Part shown: in pieces, positions 17,481 to 26,592 of the stretch
How the letters are laid out: every line of letters begins with the position of its first letter
Position numbering within the stretch: the first letter of the stretch is position 1
Source of the DNA: Kaistia defluvii
Lineage (GTDB): Bacteria > Pseudomonadota > Alphaproteobacteria > Rhizobiales > Kaistiaceae
Reading direction: 5' to 3'
NCBI RefSeq assembly: GCF_026343955.1
Contig: NZ_JAPKNI010000006.1
Coordinates: 180,416-244,415, forward strand
DNA: 64,000 bases
The notes under the pieces: generated by a model
The model's input: the letters and a program-made list of their open reading frames with translations, nothing else
Told to the model about the DNA's origin: nothing
Databases searched by the model: none
Position numbers and translations under genes: made by a program

Positions 17481-19049
17481 ATGCCGATGCTGGAAGCGGA
17501 CAAGATCTATCTCGGGACGAGCGACAAGCCGGAATATCTCCTGCTCGGTCTCGCCAACCGGCATGGACTGGTCACGGGCGCTACCGGCACCGGCAAGACG
17601 GTCACGCTGCAGGTAATGGCGCAGGGCTTTTCCGATGCCGGCGTGCCGGTGTTCTGCGCCGACGTGAAGGGCGACCTATCCGGCATCGCCGAGCCGGGCG
17701 AGGCAAAGGATTTTCTCACCAAGCGCGCCGAGGAGATCGGCTTCTCTGCTGAATACAAGTTCAGCGCCTGCCCGACGGTCTTCTGGGACCTGTTCGGCCA
17801 GCAGGGCCACCCGATCCGCACCACGGTGAGCGAGATGGGGCCGCTGCTGCTCGCGCGGCTGATGAACCTGAACGATACCCAGGAAGGCGTGCTGACCATC
17901 GCCTTCCGCGTCGCCGACGAGGAAGGGCTGCTGCTGCTCGACCTCAAGGATCTGCGGGCCATGCTTTCCTTCATGGCCGAGAACGCCGATCGCATCCAGG
18001 CGAAATACGGCAATGTCACCAAGGCGTCGGTCGGTGCGATCCAGCGCCAGCTGCTGGTGCTCGAGAATCAGGGAGGCGACGCCTTCTTCGGCGAGCCGGC
18101 GCTCAACATCGCCGACCTGATGCGAACCACCACGGATGGCCGAGGCATGGTCAACGTGCTCGCCGCCGACAAGCTGATGAACTCGCCGCGCCTCTACGCG
18201 ACCTTCCTGCTCTGGCTGCTTTCGGAATTGTTCGAAGTGCTGCCGGAAGTCGGCGATCCCGCCAAGCCGCGCCTCGTCTTCTTCTTCGACGAGGCGCATC
18301 TACTGTTCGACGAGGCGCCCAAGGCCCTGCTCGACAAGGTCGAGCAGGTGGTCAAGCTGATCCGCTCGAAGGGCGTCGGCGTCTATTTCGTGACTCAGAA
18401 CCCGCTCGACGTGCCGGACAGCGTGCTGTCGCAGCTCGGCAACCGCGTCCAGCACGCGCTGCGCGCCTACACCCCGCGCGACCAGAAGGCGGTGAAGGTC
18501 GCGGCCGACACCTTCCGGCCCAATCCCGCCTTCAAGACGATGGACGTCATCACCCAGCTCGGGGTCGGCGAGGCGCTGGTCTCGACCCTGGAACCGAAGG
18601 GCGTGCCCGGTATCGTCGCGCGCACGCTCATTCGTCCGCCATCCTCGCGCATCGGTCCGGTGACGGAGGCCGAGCGCCGCCAGATCATCGCCACCAGCCC
18701 GATCGGCATCGCTTATGACAAGACGGTGGATCGCGAGTCGGCCTATGAGATCCTGGGCCGCCAGGCCGCTGCCAATGCGTCGGCGGAAGCCGAGGCGGCG
18801 GCCCCTGCCTCGGCCAGCGGCTTCGACATTGGCGGCATTCTGGGTTCGCTGCTCGGCACCGACAAGAAGCGCGGCGAGCGCTTCACGGCGACGCAGCGCG
18901 TGGCGCGCGAGGTGACGCGCACCGTGACCAACCGCGTGGCGGGCGACGTCGCGGCGAATATCGGCAAGAGCGTTGCCGGCTCGATCGGCGGCTCTGTCGG
19001 CCGCTCCATCGTGCGCGGCGTCCTGGGCAGCATTCTGCGCCCGCGCTGA
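17481..19049 (+). CDS. HerA-like ATPase (DUF853 helicase family)
   Basis: The 522-aa protein has a Walker A motif (GATGTGKTVTLQ, about residues 33-44), the FCADVKGDLSG strand and Walker B (LVFFFDEAHLLFDEAP, about residues 268-283). Arginine-finger and sensor regions follow (KGVGVYFVTQNPLDVPD). The C-terminal 100 residues are Ala/Gly/Arg-rich (SIGGSVGRSIVRGV). This is the DUF853 group of HerA/FtsK-type translocases, common in alphaproteobacteria. No NurA nuclease or other defence gene is adjacent, so a housekeeping role is more likely. The ATG at 17481 has AGAGGA about eight bases upstream. Confidence 0.9.
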   Translation: MPMLEADKIYLGTSDKPEYLLLGLANRHGLVTGATGTGKTVTLQVMAQGFSDAGVPVFCADVKGDLSGIAEPGEAKDFLTKRAEEIGFSAEYKFSACPTVFWDLFGQQGHPIRTTVSEMGPLLLARLMNLNDTQEGVLTIAFRVADEEGLLLLDLKDLRAMLSFMAENADRIQAKYGNVTKASVGAIQRQLLVLENQGGDAFFGEPALNIADLMRTTTDGRGMVNVLAADKLMNSPRLYATFLLWLLSELFEVLPEVGDPAKPRLVFFFDEAHLLFDEAPKALLDKVEQVVKLIRSKGVGVYFVTQNPLDVPDSVLSQLGNRVQHALRAYTPRDQKAVKVAADTFRPNPAFKTMDVITQLGVGEALVSTLEPKGVPGIVARTLIRPPSSRIGPVTEAERRQIIATSPIGIAYDKTVDRESAYEILGRQAAANASAEAEAAAPASASGFDIGGILGSLLGTDKKRGERFTATQRVAREVTRTVTNRVAGDVAANIGKSVAGSIGGSVGRSIVRGVLGSILRPR

Positions 19050-19074
19050 CGCGCCCGGCACCAGGCAGGCACAA

Positions 19075-19108
19075 AAAAATCCCCGGCGCCGAGACGCCGG
19101 GGATTTTC
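19075..19108. terminator. Bidirectional terminator between HerA-like and GST genes
   Basis: A 13-bp stem (AAAATCCCCGGCG / CGCCGGGGATTTT) with loop CCGAGA has an A-run on the left and T-run on the right. It therefore serves the converging genes on both strands. Confidence 0.85.
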
Positions 19109-19132
19109 ATTTGGGTATTGGCGTGTCGCAGG

Positions 19133-19738
19133 TCAGGCGGAGAGCAGGCCCTCGGCCTGGAGCGCTTCCTTGACGGCCGGACGCGCGGCGACGCGGTCGA
19201 AATACGCGTCGAGCTTCGCGCCGACATCGAACTTGAAGCCCTTGGCCCAGCGCAGCACCGTGAACAGGTAGCCATCGGCGACGCTGAACTTGTCACCCAT
19301 CAGATAGGGCTTGTCACCGAGCGCCTCGGTCAGGAAGGCGAAGCGCAGCGCCAGCCGGTCCTTGAAGCTCTGCTTGGCCTCATCCTTGAGCGAGGGATTG
19401 AACAGCGGGCTGAAGCCCTTGTGCAGTTCGGTCGAGATGAAGGCGAGCCAGTCCATCAGCTGATAGCGCTCGGTCGAGCCGAAGGCCGGAGCCAGACCGC
19501 TTTCGGGCGCCATGTCGGCGATCATCTGCACGATGACGGGGCCTTCGGTGACGACGTGGCCATTGTCGAGTTCCAGCGCGGGCACATAGCCCTTCGGGTT
19601 GATCGCCTTGAAGTCCGCACCGCTCTCGGTCGCCTTGGCGCGCAGGTCGACCTTTTCCATCGTGAAGGGCAGGCCGGCTTCGCGCAGGGCGATATGGGGC
19701 GACAGCGAGCAGGCGCCCGGAGCGTAGAAGAGCTTCAT
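19133..19738 (-). CDS. gstA: Beta-class glutathione S-transferase
   Basis: The 201-aa protein closely follows the bacterial beta-class GST pattern. The N-terminal MKLFYAPGACSLSPHIALRE carries the catalytic-site Cys10. Next come NPKGYVPALELDNG (cis-proline loop) and a helical C-terminal domain with STELHKGFSPLFNP and DGYLFTVLRWAKG. It conjugates glutathione to electrophiles in the cytosol. It is a single gene ended by the shared bidirectional terminator. Confidence 0.94.
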   Translation of the reverse strand: MKLFYAPGACSLSPHIALREAGLPFTMEKVDLRAKATESGADFKAINPKGYVPALELDNGHVVTEGPVIVQMIADMAPESGLAPAFGSTERYQLMDWLAFISTELHKGFSPLFNPSLKDEAKQSFKDRLALRFAFLTEALGDKPYLMGDKFSVADGYLFTVLRWAKGFKFDVGAKLDAYFDRVAARPAVKEALQAEGLLSA

Positions 19739-19953
19739 TCATCACATCCTAGATTGGGACCGGAACAGACGGCCGGGGAAGGGTTTGGCGTCAGTGGGTG
19801 GTTTGTAAGGTGGGCATTCTACCAATGCCTTACAATGCGGCGAATTGTGGTGGGAGGGGCGACAAGCGCTTGCCTTTTCTTTTTCGGGCCGCGAGCGTAT
19901 CAGAGCCGCTGACAGCGCGTGCCTGCGCGCGCTCATTGCCCTGGAGCCCGCCC

Positions 19954-21351
19954 GTGTCCGATCGCCTCGCCGACGTTCTCGCCCATATCGACGCCGATAT
20001 CGAAAACAGCCTTGAGCGGCTGTTCAAGCTGATCCGAATCGAGAGCATCTCGACCGACCCGGCCTATGCGGGCGCCTGCCGGGAGGCGGCGGAGATGATC
20101 GCCGCCGATTTGGCCTCGATCGGCTTCGACGCCAGCACGCGGCCGACTCCCGGCCACCCGATGGTCGTCGCCCACCAGGGCGGCGCCAAGGGGCCCCGCG
20201 CGCTGTTCTACGGCCATTACGACGTGCAGCCGGTGGATCCCATCGAGCTCTGGGATACCGCCCCGTTCGAGCCGAAGATCGTCACCGCCGCCGACGGCAC
20301 CAAGCAGATCGTCGCCCGCGGCAGCTCGGACGACAAGGGCCAGCTGATGACTTTCATCGAGGCGTTCCGCGCCTGGAAGGCCGTCACTGGCTCCCTGCCG
20401 ATTCCGGTCTCGATCCTGCTGGAAGGCGAGGAAGAATCGGGCGGCCCCAGCCTCGTGCCGTTCATGCAGGCCAACAAGGACGAGTTCGCCGCCGATTTCG
20501 CGTTCATCTGCGACACGAACATGTGGGACCGCGAGACGCCGGCCGTGACGACCATGCTGCGTGGCTTGGTCGGCGAGGAAATCACCATCACCGCCGCCTC
20601 GCGCGACCTGCATTCGGGCATGTATGGCGGCGCCGCGCGCAACCCGATCCATGTCCTCGTCTCGATCCTCGACGGCCTGCGCGACGAGACGGGCCGCGTC
20701 ACGCTGCCGGGCTTCTATGACGGTGTCGGCGAGATCCCCGACAGCATCCGCCAGCAGTGGCAGTCGCTCGGCTTCGATCCCGACCAGTTCCTCGGCGAGG
20801 TCGGCCTGTCGATCCCGGCCGGCGAGGAAGACCGCAGCGTGCTGGAGAAGATCTGGGCGCGGCCGACCTGCGAGGTCAATGGCATTTCCGGTGGCTATAC
20901 CGGCAAGGGTTTCAAGACGGTGATCCCGTCGCAGGCCTTCGCCAAGGTGTCGTTCCGCCTGGTCGACCAGCAGGATCCCGAAGAGATCCGCGCCGCCTTC
21001 CGCGCCTATGTCGAGTCGAAGCTGCCAGCCGATTGCACGGTCGAGTTCACCCGGCATGGCGGCTCGCCCGGCATCCGGCTCTCAGCCGAGAACCCGGCGC
21101 TGGTGAAGACGCGCGCCGCGCTGACGAACGAATGGGGCCATGATTGCGTCGTGGTCGGTTCGGGCGGCTCGATCCCGGTCGCGGGCGACTTCAAGACCGT
21201 GCTCGGCCTCGATGCGCTGATGGTCGGCTTCGCACAGGAGAACGACCGCATCCATTCGCCGAACGAGAAATACGACCTCACCAGCTTCCATGGTGGCATC
21301 CGTTCCTGGGCGCGGATCCTGGCGGCGCTGTCCGAGGAGGGCGCGCAGTGA
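19954..21351 (+). CDS. M20 family metallopeptidase (dipeptidase)
   Basis: The 465-aa enzyme has the M20 di-zinc pattern: YGHYDVQP (His and general Asp), RGSSDDKGQ (bridging Asp), EGEEESGG (catalytic Glu and ligand) and a late HSPNEKYDL histidine. The lid/dimerisation domain lies between about residues 200 and 320 ([19 protein letters not shown]). It hydrolyses peptides or related amide bonds. The GTG at 19954 ([13 protein letters not shown]) has GGAG upstream; the frame remains open for about 50 more codons of low-similarity sequence. It overlaps the next gene by 4 bases. Confidence 0.93.
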   Translation: MSDRLADVLAHIDADIENSLERLFKLIRIESISTDPAYAGACREAAEMIAADLASIGFDASTRPTPGHPMVVAHQGGAKGPRALFYGHYDVQPVDPIELWDTAPFEPKIVTAADGTKQIVARGSSDDKGQLMTFIEAFRAWKAVTGSLPIPVSILLEGEEESGGPSLVPFMQANKDEFAADFAFICDTNMWDRETPAVTTMLRGLVGEEITITAASRDLHSGMYGGAARNPIHVLVSILDGLRDETGRVTLPGFYDGVGEIPDSIRQQWQSLGFDPDQFLGEVGLSIPAGEEDRSVLEKIWARPTCEVNGISGGYTGKGFKTVIPSQAFAKVSFRLVDQQDPEEIRAAFRAYVESKLPADCTVEFTRHGGSPGIRLSAENPALVKTRAALTNEWGHDCVVVGSGGSIPVAGDFKTVLGLDALMVGFAQENDRIHSPNEKYDLTSFHGGIRSWARILAALSEEGAQ

Positions 21352-21926
21352 AGATCTGCGTCTTCTGTGGTTCGAGCTCCGGTTTCCGGCCCGATTATCG
21401 CGACGCGGCGGTGGCGCTTGGACGCGCCATAGCCGATCGCGGCGCCTCGCTCGTCTATGGCGGTTCGAAGGTCGGCCTGATGGGTGCGGTGGCCGATGCG
21501 GCGCTGGCGGCGGGCGGCGAGGTGATCGGCGTCATTCCCGAGGCGCTGCGCGACAAGGAAATCGCCCACCCGCATCTAACCAGGCTGCATGTCGTCGGCT
21601 CGATGCATGAGCGCAAGCAGATGATGGCGGATCTCTCGACCGGCTTCGTGGCGCTGCCGGGCGGGCTCGGGACGCTGGAGGAGCTGTTCGAGATCTGGAC
21701 CTGGGCCCAGCTCGGCTATCACAGGAAGCCGGTCGGCCTGCTGGATGTCGCGAACTTCTACGAGAAGCTCGACGCCTTCCTCGATCACACCGTCGAGGCC
21801 GGTTTCGTGCGCGCCGAGCATCGCGACATGCTGATCGTCGACGACAATCCCGTCACCCTGCTCGATCGCTACGAGAACTACCAGCCGGTGGCGCTCGCCA
21901 AGTGGATCGGCCCGACCGAGCGGTAG
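21348..21926 (+). CDS. LOG family protein (cytokinin-riboside-monophosphate phosphoribohydrolase type)
   Basis: The 192-aa protein has a Rossmann-like fold with [12 protein letters not shown] at the start. [10 protein letters not shown] follows, and the LOG signature [20 protein letters not shown] comes at about residues 103-122. LOG enzymes release the base from nucleoside 5'-monophosphates. In bacteria the natural substrate is often unclear. The GTG start overlaps the stop of the M20 peptidase gene (GTGA), so the two are translated as a pair. Confidence 0.93.
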   Translation: MKICVFCGSSSGFRPDYRDAAVALGRAIADRGASLVYGGSKVGLMGAVADAALAAGGEVIGVIPEALRDKEIAHPHLTRLHVVGSMHERKQMMADLSTGFVALPGGLGTLEELFEIWTWAQLGYHRKPVGLLDVANFYEKLDAFLDHTVEAGFVRAEHRDMLIVDDNPVTLLDRYENYQPVALAKWIGPTER

Positions 21927-21934
21927 GCGCCGGT

Positions 21935-23158
21935 TCAGGACATAAGCCGGGCGCGCCGTTCGGTCAGATAGGATCGAACGGCGGCATCGGTCGCGAGCGC
22001 GATGGCACGGTCATAGGCCTCGATCGCGCCGCCGCGCGCATTCGCCCGGGCCAGCAGGTCGGCGCGAACCGCCCAGAAGGGCTGGTAGGCTTCAGCCCTG
22101 CCTCTGTCGAGTTCTGCCAGGCATCGCAGCCCGGCCTCGACGCCATGCGCCTCCGCGACCGCCGCGGCCCGGCCAACGGCAACGCCCAGTCGCGGCGATG
22201 CGCGATAGAGTCGGTCATAGAGGGATGCGATGGTGGAGCGATCCGGTTGGCCCGTCAGTCGGCGGCCGGCATGGGCGGACTGGATCGCCGCTTCCAGCTG
22301 GTATCGCCCCGGCCGTCCGAGCGCTCCGGCGCTTGCCAGCGCTGCCTCTGCCTCGGCGAGCCTGGCGTGCGACCAGAGCGACGGATCCTGCTCCGAAAGG
22401 GGCACATAGGCGCCGTCCGTCCCCCGCCGCGCCGGCGAGCGCGCCTCCAGATGCAGCATCAGGGCGAGCAGGCCCAGCGCTTCCGGCTCCTGCGGCATCA
22501 GCTCGACCAGGGTCCGGCCCAGCCAGATCGCCTCGGCCGCGAGGTCATGCCGCTGGCTGTCATCCTCCGGGCTGTCCCAGCCATGGCCATAGGCGGCATA
22601 GATGGCGTCGAGCACGGGATCCAGCCGGCCGGCGAGTTCGCGCCGGTCCGGCAATTCGAAGCCGATGCCGGCGTCGCGGATCTTCAGCTTGGCGCGCGTC
22701 AGCCGGCGCCCCATCGCATCGGGCGACACGACGAAGGCGGCGGCGATGCGCGCCGCGTTGAGCCCGAGCACGCTCTGCAGCATGAGCGCGGCGTGGATGG
22801 CGGGATCGATCGCCGGATGGGCGCAGACGAAAAGCAGCTTCAGCCGCTCGTCGGGAAAGTTCGGCGCCGCCAGATCGATCTCGTCGGCGATGTCGGTCAG
22901 CAGCGCGAGCGAGCGCGACAACGCTTCATCGGTCGTTGCGCGTCGCGCGCGGTCGATCCACCGGCGCCGCGCAACGGCAAGCAGCCACGCCTCGGGACGA
23001 TCCGGGATACCCCGATCCGGCCATTGCTCCAGGGCGGCGAGGATCGCATCGGCAAGCGCGTCCTCGGCCGCGCCGATATCGCGCCCTCGCGCGGAGAGGA
23101 TGGCGACGAGCCGGCCGTAGCTCTCGCGAACCGCCTGCTCGACGCGACCTCCCGTCAT
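21935..23158 (-). CDS. ECF sigma factor with C-terminal TPR-like extension (ECF42/DUF6596 group)
   Basis: The protein is 407 aa, about twice a usual ECF factor. Residues 1-180 hold sigma regions 2 and 4 (AAEDALADAILAALEQWPDRG, WLLAVARRRWIDRARR, ALMLQSVLGLNAARIAAAF). The remaining about 225 residues are helical and TPR-like (LVELMPQEPEALGLLALMLHLEAR, GRYQLEAAIQSAHA, YDRLYRASPRLGVAVGRA). This is the group whose genes sit beside DGPF/YciI proteins, and a YciI gene lies 28 bp upstream on the same strand. The C-terminal domain is known to be needed for activity in this group, in place of a classical anti-sigma factor. Confidence 0.93.
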   Translation of the reverse strand: MTGGRVEQAVRESYGRLVAILSARGRDIGAAEDALADAILAALEQWPDRGIPDRPEAWLLAVARRRWIDRARRATTDEALSRSLALLTDIADEIDLAAPNFPDERLKLLFVCAHPAIDPAIHAALMLQSVLGLNAARIAAAFVVSPDAMGRRLTRAKLKIRDAGIGFELPDRRELAGRLDPVLDAIYAAYGHGWDSPEDDSQRHDLAAEAIWLGRTLVELMPQEPEALGLLALMLHLEARSPARRGTDGAYVPLSEQDPSLWSHARLAEAEAALASAGALGRPGRYQLEAAIQSAHAGRRLTGQPDRSTIASLYDRLYRASPRLGVAVGRAAAVAEAHGVEAGLRCLAELDRGRAEAYQPFWAVRADLLARANARGGAIEAYDRAIALATDAAVRSYLTERRARLMS

Positions 23159-23186
23159 GGATACGCCCCCCGACGCGAGCGGCTCG

Positions 23187-23540
23187 TTACATCGTGGTCA
23201 GCGTCGGACGGATCTCCACGCCGCCATAAGGCGCACAGGGCGCCTTGGCGGCCCAGGCGAGCGCCGCATCCAGATCGTCGACTTCGATGATGAAGAATCC
23301 GCCCAACTGCTCCTTGGCATCGGCGAACGGCCCGTCCTGGACCTGGTGCTGCCCGTCGCGGATGCGCAGGGACGTTGCCGTCTCCGGGCCGAGCAGGCCC
23401 TCGCCGCCGCGAACGATGCCGGAAGCGCTGATATCCTCGACATAGGCCTTCCACGCACCCCAATAGGCGACGGTCTCGGGGTCGTGTTCGCGGGTCATGA
23501 ACTGCTGGCTGTTTTCGTAGAAGAGCAGGGCGTATTGCAT
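23187..23540 (-). CDS. YciI-family (DGPF-domain) protein
   Basis: The 117-aa protein has the YCII pattern: MQYALLFYENSQQF, then VQDGPFADAKEQLGGFFIIEV with the family DGPF tetrapeptide, and the last strand VEIRPTLTTM. Members are small dimeric alpha/beta proteins of unclear biochemistry. The gene is first in an operon with the ECF sigma factor 28 bp downstream, the fixed pairing of this sigma group. It is probably both a partner and a target of that sigma factor. Confidence 0.92.
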   Translation of the reverse strand: MQYALLFYENSQQFMTREHDPETVAYWGAWKAYVEDISASGIVRGGEGLLGPETATSLRIRDGQHQVQDGPFADAKEQLGGFFIIEVDDLDAALAWAAKAPCAPYGGVEIRPTLTTM

Positions 23541-23684
23541 GGAAATCTCGGTGCGGTTCGAGAGGCGGGACCATTCCCGGCCTTCACGACCATGTCGCGG
23601 CCCGACCCGCCATTCGGACAGGGCCGGGAAAATAAACTTCCGTGATCTCGCAGGGCGACACCGGTCCCGTCAAGCGAAAGGCCC

Positions 23685-24614
23685 TCAGGGCTTGGGCGCG
23701 TCGGGCGCTGCCACCGGCGGCACCTGCTTCAGATATTCGCCGATCGCCTGGCGGTCTTCCGCCGTCAGCTTCGCCATGTTGCGCACGACCTCGGCCATCG
23801 TGCCGCCGAGGGAATCGAAGTCCGGCGTGAAGCCCGTGTCGAGCGCGTTGGCGATGTCCTCGGCGCTCCAGTCGGCGAGACCGCCCGGCCCGGAGGTGAT
23901 GTCGGGAACGCTGCCCTTGCCGGACGGGTTGGGCGCGCCGCCAAGCGCGCGGTCCATCTCCAGCCCGCCCAGCGCCGTGCGCGGCGTATGGCACTCGTTG
24001 CAGTGGCCCGCCCCCTCGACCAGATAGGCCCCGTGGTTGACCGCCGCGCTCTTGGCCGGGTCGGGCGTGAAAGTCTTGCCGTCGAGATAGAGCAGCTTCC
24101 ACAATCCGATCGCCCGGCGGATCGAGAACGGGAAGGGCAGCTCGTGCGGCTGGTTGGCGGTCGTCTCGGCTGGCAGCGTGTCGAGATAGGCCTTGAGATC
24201 CAGGAGATCCGGCACCGTCATCCGCTGATAGGAGGTGTAGGGGAAGGCCGGGTAAAGGTGCGACCCATCCGGCGCCATGCCGCGCTTCATGGCGTTGACG
24301 AAGTCGAGCGTACTCCAGTCGCCGATGCCATGCGTCTTGTCCGGCGAGATGTTGGGCGCGTGGAAGGTGCCGAAGGGGGAGGCGATCGCCACGCCGCCGG
24401 AGAGCTTCAGCAGGTCGTCGCCGCTCGCGCCGGGCGCGGCGTGGCAGGAGGCGCAACCGCCGGCCCAGAACAGCCTTTCGCCCTTCGCCGCGTCGCCCGG
24501 CTTGTCGGGCAGAACGGCGGCGTCGAGCGGCTGCGGCGCGGTCAGCAACCAGAAGGCCGCCGCAGCCAGGGCAGCGGCGGCGACGGCGGCAAGGCTCGCG
24601 GTACGGATCCGCAC
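23685..24614 (-). CDS. Di-haem cytochrome c, alcohol/gluconate dehydrogenase subunit type
   Basis: The 309-aa protein has an N-terminal membrane anchor or signal (SLAAVAAAALAAAAFWLL). Two c-type haem motifs follow: CASCH near residue 57 and CNECH near residue 207. Each is followed by its cytochrome c domain with a methionine-containing loop (MKRGMAPDGSHLYPAFPY is typical). It should carry electrons in the periplasm from a dehydrogenase to the respiratory chain. No dehydrogenase subunit lies beside it. It is translated right after a class II cytochrome gene (2-bp gap), so the two probably form one electron path. Confidence 0.92.
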   Translation of the reverse strand: MRIRTASLAAVAAAALAAAAFWLLTAPQPLDAAVLPDKPGDAAKGERLFWAGGCASCHAAPGASGDDLLKLSGGVAIASPFGTFHAPNISPDKTHGIGDWSTLDFVNAMKRGMAPDGSHLYPAFPYTSYQRMTVPDLLDLKAYLDTLPAETTANQPHELPFPFSIRRAIGLWKLLYLDGKTFTPDPAKSAAVNHGAYLVEGAGHCNECHTPRTALGGLEMDRALGGAPNPSGKGSVPDITSGPGGLADWSAEDIANALDTGFTPDFDSLGGTMAEVVRNMAKLTAEDRQAIGEYLKQVPPVAAPDAPKP

Positions 24615-24616
24615 GG

Positions 24617-25060
24617 TCAGGATTTCTTGATGCGGAACTTCTCGTGGCAGCTCTGGCAGCTGGCGCCGACTTCCCCGGCCGATGCCTTGATGGCGTCGAG
24701 ACCGCCTGAGGCCGCAGCGGCGCCCGCGGTGGCGGCGGCGCCCAACTTGGCGGCGAGAGCTTCAAATCCCGCCTTGTCCTGCCAGATGGCGGGCGAGGCC
24801 GTGGTCTTGCCCTGGTCCGAGCCTTCCGGGAACAGGGTCGGGAACGTCTTCATGTCGGCGGCGATCTTCTCGAACGCCGCCTGGGCGGCCGCCGCGTCGT
24901 AGGGGGTCTTGCCCTGCACCATCTGGAAGATCGTCTTGGCGGCGCCGGCATTGTCCTTCATCAGCGCCTGGCGCTGGGCGATGACGTCGTCGGCGCCATG
25001 GGCGAGGCCCGCGGCTCCCAGCGTCAGGGCCAGTACGGCCAGCATGATCTTGAATCGCAT
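24617..25060 (-). CDS. Class II cytochrome c (c556 type)
   Basis: The 147-aa protein has a signal peptide (MRFKIMLAVLALTLGAAGLA, then HGA). A four-helix-bundle cytochrome c' / c556 domain follows, with the haem motif CQSCH at the very C-terminus (VGASCQSCHEKFRIKKS), as in that class. ALMKDNAGAAKTI in the first helix carries the methionine ligand typical of c556. The ATG at 25060 has GGAGGA upstream. It heads an operon with the di-haem cytochrome. Confidence 0.92.
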   Translation of the reverse strand: MRFKIMLAVLALTLGAAGLAHGADDVIAQRQALMKDNAGAAKTIFQMVQGKTPYDAAAAQAAFEKIAADMKTFPTLFPEGSDQGKTTASPAIWQDKAGFEALAAKLGAAATAGAAAASGGLDAIKASAGEVGASCQSCHEKFRIKKS

Positions 25061-25356
25061 CGACAATCCTCCGTTGTGGTGTTCGGAATCGTTCCAACTG
25101 TCGCGGCGAACCATGACAGCGGCAAGTCGGAAGGCGGCGTGGTCACGCAAATATGATCGCCTTTCCCGCCCCGCCGCGCCTTTGGGGATGCGGTCCGGCG
25201 CGGCGATCGGAAACCGCATACCTTTGATTGTGCATCCGAACGGAGACGAGTTGCCGGACGACCCGGCGCTGCCTATGTTGCGTTCGGAACCTTCCCGCCG
25301 GGGCGCCGTTTTCCAACGAGCCCCAAACCCACCGACATGGTCGATAGGAGTCTCCC

Positions 25357-25956
25357 ATGGCTTTCGAACTTCCGCCGCTGCCTTATGACTACGAGGCGCT
25401 CGGTCCCTTCATGTCGAAGGAAACTCTCGAGTACCATCACGACAAGCATCACCAGGCTTATGTGACCAACGGCAACAATCTGCTGAAGGACTCGGGCCTC
25501 GAGGGCAAGAGCCTGGAAGAGATCGTCAAGGAGAGCTACGGCAAGAACGCCGGTCTCTTCAACAATGCCGGCCAGCACTACAACCATCTTCATTTCTGGA
25601 ATTGGATGAAGAAGGACGGCGGCGGCAAGAAGCTGCCGGGCAAGCTGCAGGCGGCGTTCGATTCCGACCTCGGCGGTTACGACAAGTTCCGTGCCGATTT
25701 CATCGCCGCCGGCACGACGCAGTTCGGCTCCGGCTGGGCCTGGGTTGAAGTCAAGGATGGCAAGCTCGCCATCTCCAAGACCCCGAACGGCGAGAACCCG
25801 CTGATCCATGGCGCGAAGCCGATCCTCGGTGTCGACGTCTGGGAGCACTCTTATTACATCGACTACCGCAACGCCCGCCCGAAGTATCTCGAGGCGTTCG
25901 TCGACAGCCTGATCAACTGGGACTACGTCCTGGAGCAGTACGAGAAGGCCGTCTGA
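25357..25956 (+). CDS. sodB: Superoxide dismutase [Fe]
   Basis: The 199-aa enzyme matches Fe/Mn superoxide dismutases: LPPLPYDYEALGPFMSKETL, the metal His in EYHHDKHHQAYV, NHLHFWNWM, and the metal Asp and His in DVWEHSYYIDYRN. Its length and motif pattern fit SodB. It removes superoxide in the cytosol. It is a single gene with its own terminator, following a 296-bp intergenic region with no other gene. Confidence 0.95.
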   Translation: MAFELPPLPYDYEALGPFMSKETLEYHHDKHHQAYVTNGNNLLKDSGLEGKSLEEIVKESYGKNAGLFNNAGQHYNHLHFWNWMKKDGGGKKLPGKLQAAFDSDLGGYDKFRADFIAAGTTQFGSGWAWVEVKDGKLAISKTPNGENPLIHGAKPILGVDVWEHSYYIDYRNARPKYLEAFVDSLINWDYVLEQYEKAV

Positions 25957-25981
25957 TCCCACGGATCGACGTCGAATACGG

Positions 25982-26011
25982 AAACCCCGGCCTTGAGCCG
26001 GGGTTTTTCGT
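25982..26011 (+). terminator. Terminator after sodB
   Basis: A 10-bp stem (AAACCCCGGC / GCCGGGGTTT) with loop CTTGA is followed by TTCGTTT. Confidence 0.85.
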
Positions 26012-26031
26012 TTGTGGGCCGGGAAAGCAGG

Positions 26032-26159
26032 ACCCTCACAAAGCCCTTTCCCGCGAGCGGGCGAGGGCTTTTCGGACGGTGGCCTTCATCGCTTGGGGTT
26101 CAACAAGCGCCGATGAACTCCCTTGCCCGCTCGCGGGAGAGGGCTGGGGTGAGGGGCTT
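26032..26159. repeat. Intergenic hairpin repeat (CTCTCCCGC family), copy 1
   Basis: ACCCTCACAAAGCCCT..AGCGGGCGAGGGCTTTT at the left is mirrored by GCCCGCTCGCGGGAGAGGGCTGGGGTGAGGGG at the right. The same building blocks (CCCTCACC, CTCTCCCGC, GCGGGCGAGGGCTTTT) recur at 34974, 47819, 60519, 62638 and 63898. It is a dispersed REP/MITE-like element without coding content. Confidence 0.8.
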
Positions 26160-26163
26160 GTTA

Positions 26164-26511
26164 TCAGAACCGCGCCGGCAATCCCTGGGCGCAGCGGGTG
26201 AAATTCATCAGGCGCGGCCATTCCGTCTGGGTGTTGTAGAGCCAGCGCTTGCATTCCTGCTGGGTGCGGAAGCAGCCGACGCCCCATGCCGGCTCCAGGC
26301 CGCGATCCCAGACATCCGGCTTCGAGCCGGAGAAGCGCGAGAACCAGACTTTTCGCGGCCCGAGCGAAGCGGCCAGGCCCTTGCAGTCGCCCTGCGAAAC
26401 ATTCTGTCCGTAACTGAGGCCGAAAAAGACCTGCGCGCTCGCCGGCACGGGCGCGGCCGTCGCGCCCGCCAGCGCCGATGCAGCCAGTATCGCGGCAGCC
26501 AATCTGTTCAT
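26164..26511 (-). CDS. Small secreted Cys-containing protein
   Basis: This is a 115-aa protein of unrecognised family. An N-terminal signal peptide (NRLAAAILAASALAGATA, then APVPASAQ) predicts export. The mature part is about 88 residues with four Cys (GDCKGLA, GVGCFRTQQECKRWL, FTRCAQG), enough for two disulfides. It is also rich in aromatic residues (VWFSRFSG, EWPRLMNF). The second ATG (26511) is chosen because GAGGG lies seven bases before it, while only one base separates it from the first ATG (26517). It stands alone next to a repeat element. Confidence 0.72.
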   Translation of the reverse strand: MNRLAAAILAASALAGATAAPVPASAQVFFGLSYGQNVSQGDCKGLAASLGPRKVWFSRFSGSKPDVWDRGLEPAWGVGCFRTQQECKRWLYNTQTEWPRLMNFTRCAQGLPARF

Positions 26512-26592
26512 CGCCATGCCCTCGATTGTCCTTTCGTCAAAGGTGCGGCAGCGCCCGGTGAAGTCAAGCGCCGCCGCCGGTCCTGCAAAGGA

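Noticed and set aside
17481..19049. HerA-like ATPase as part of a defence system
   Set aside because: No NurA, Sir2 or other defence partner is adjacent, and the DUF853 type is common as a normal alphaproteobacterial gene.
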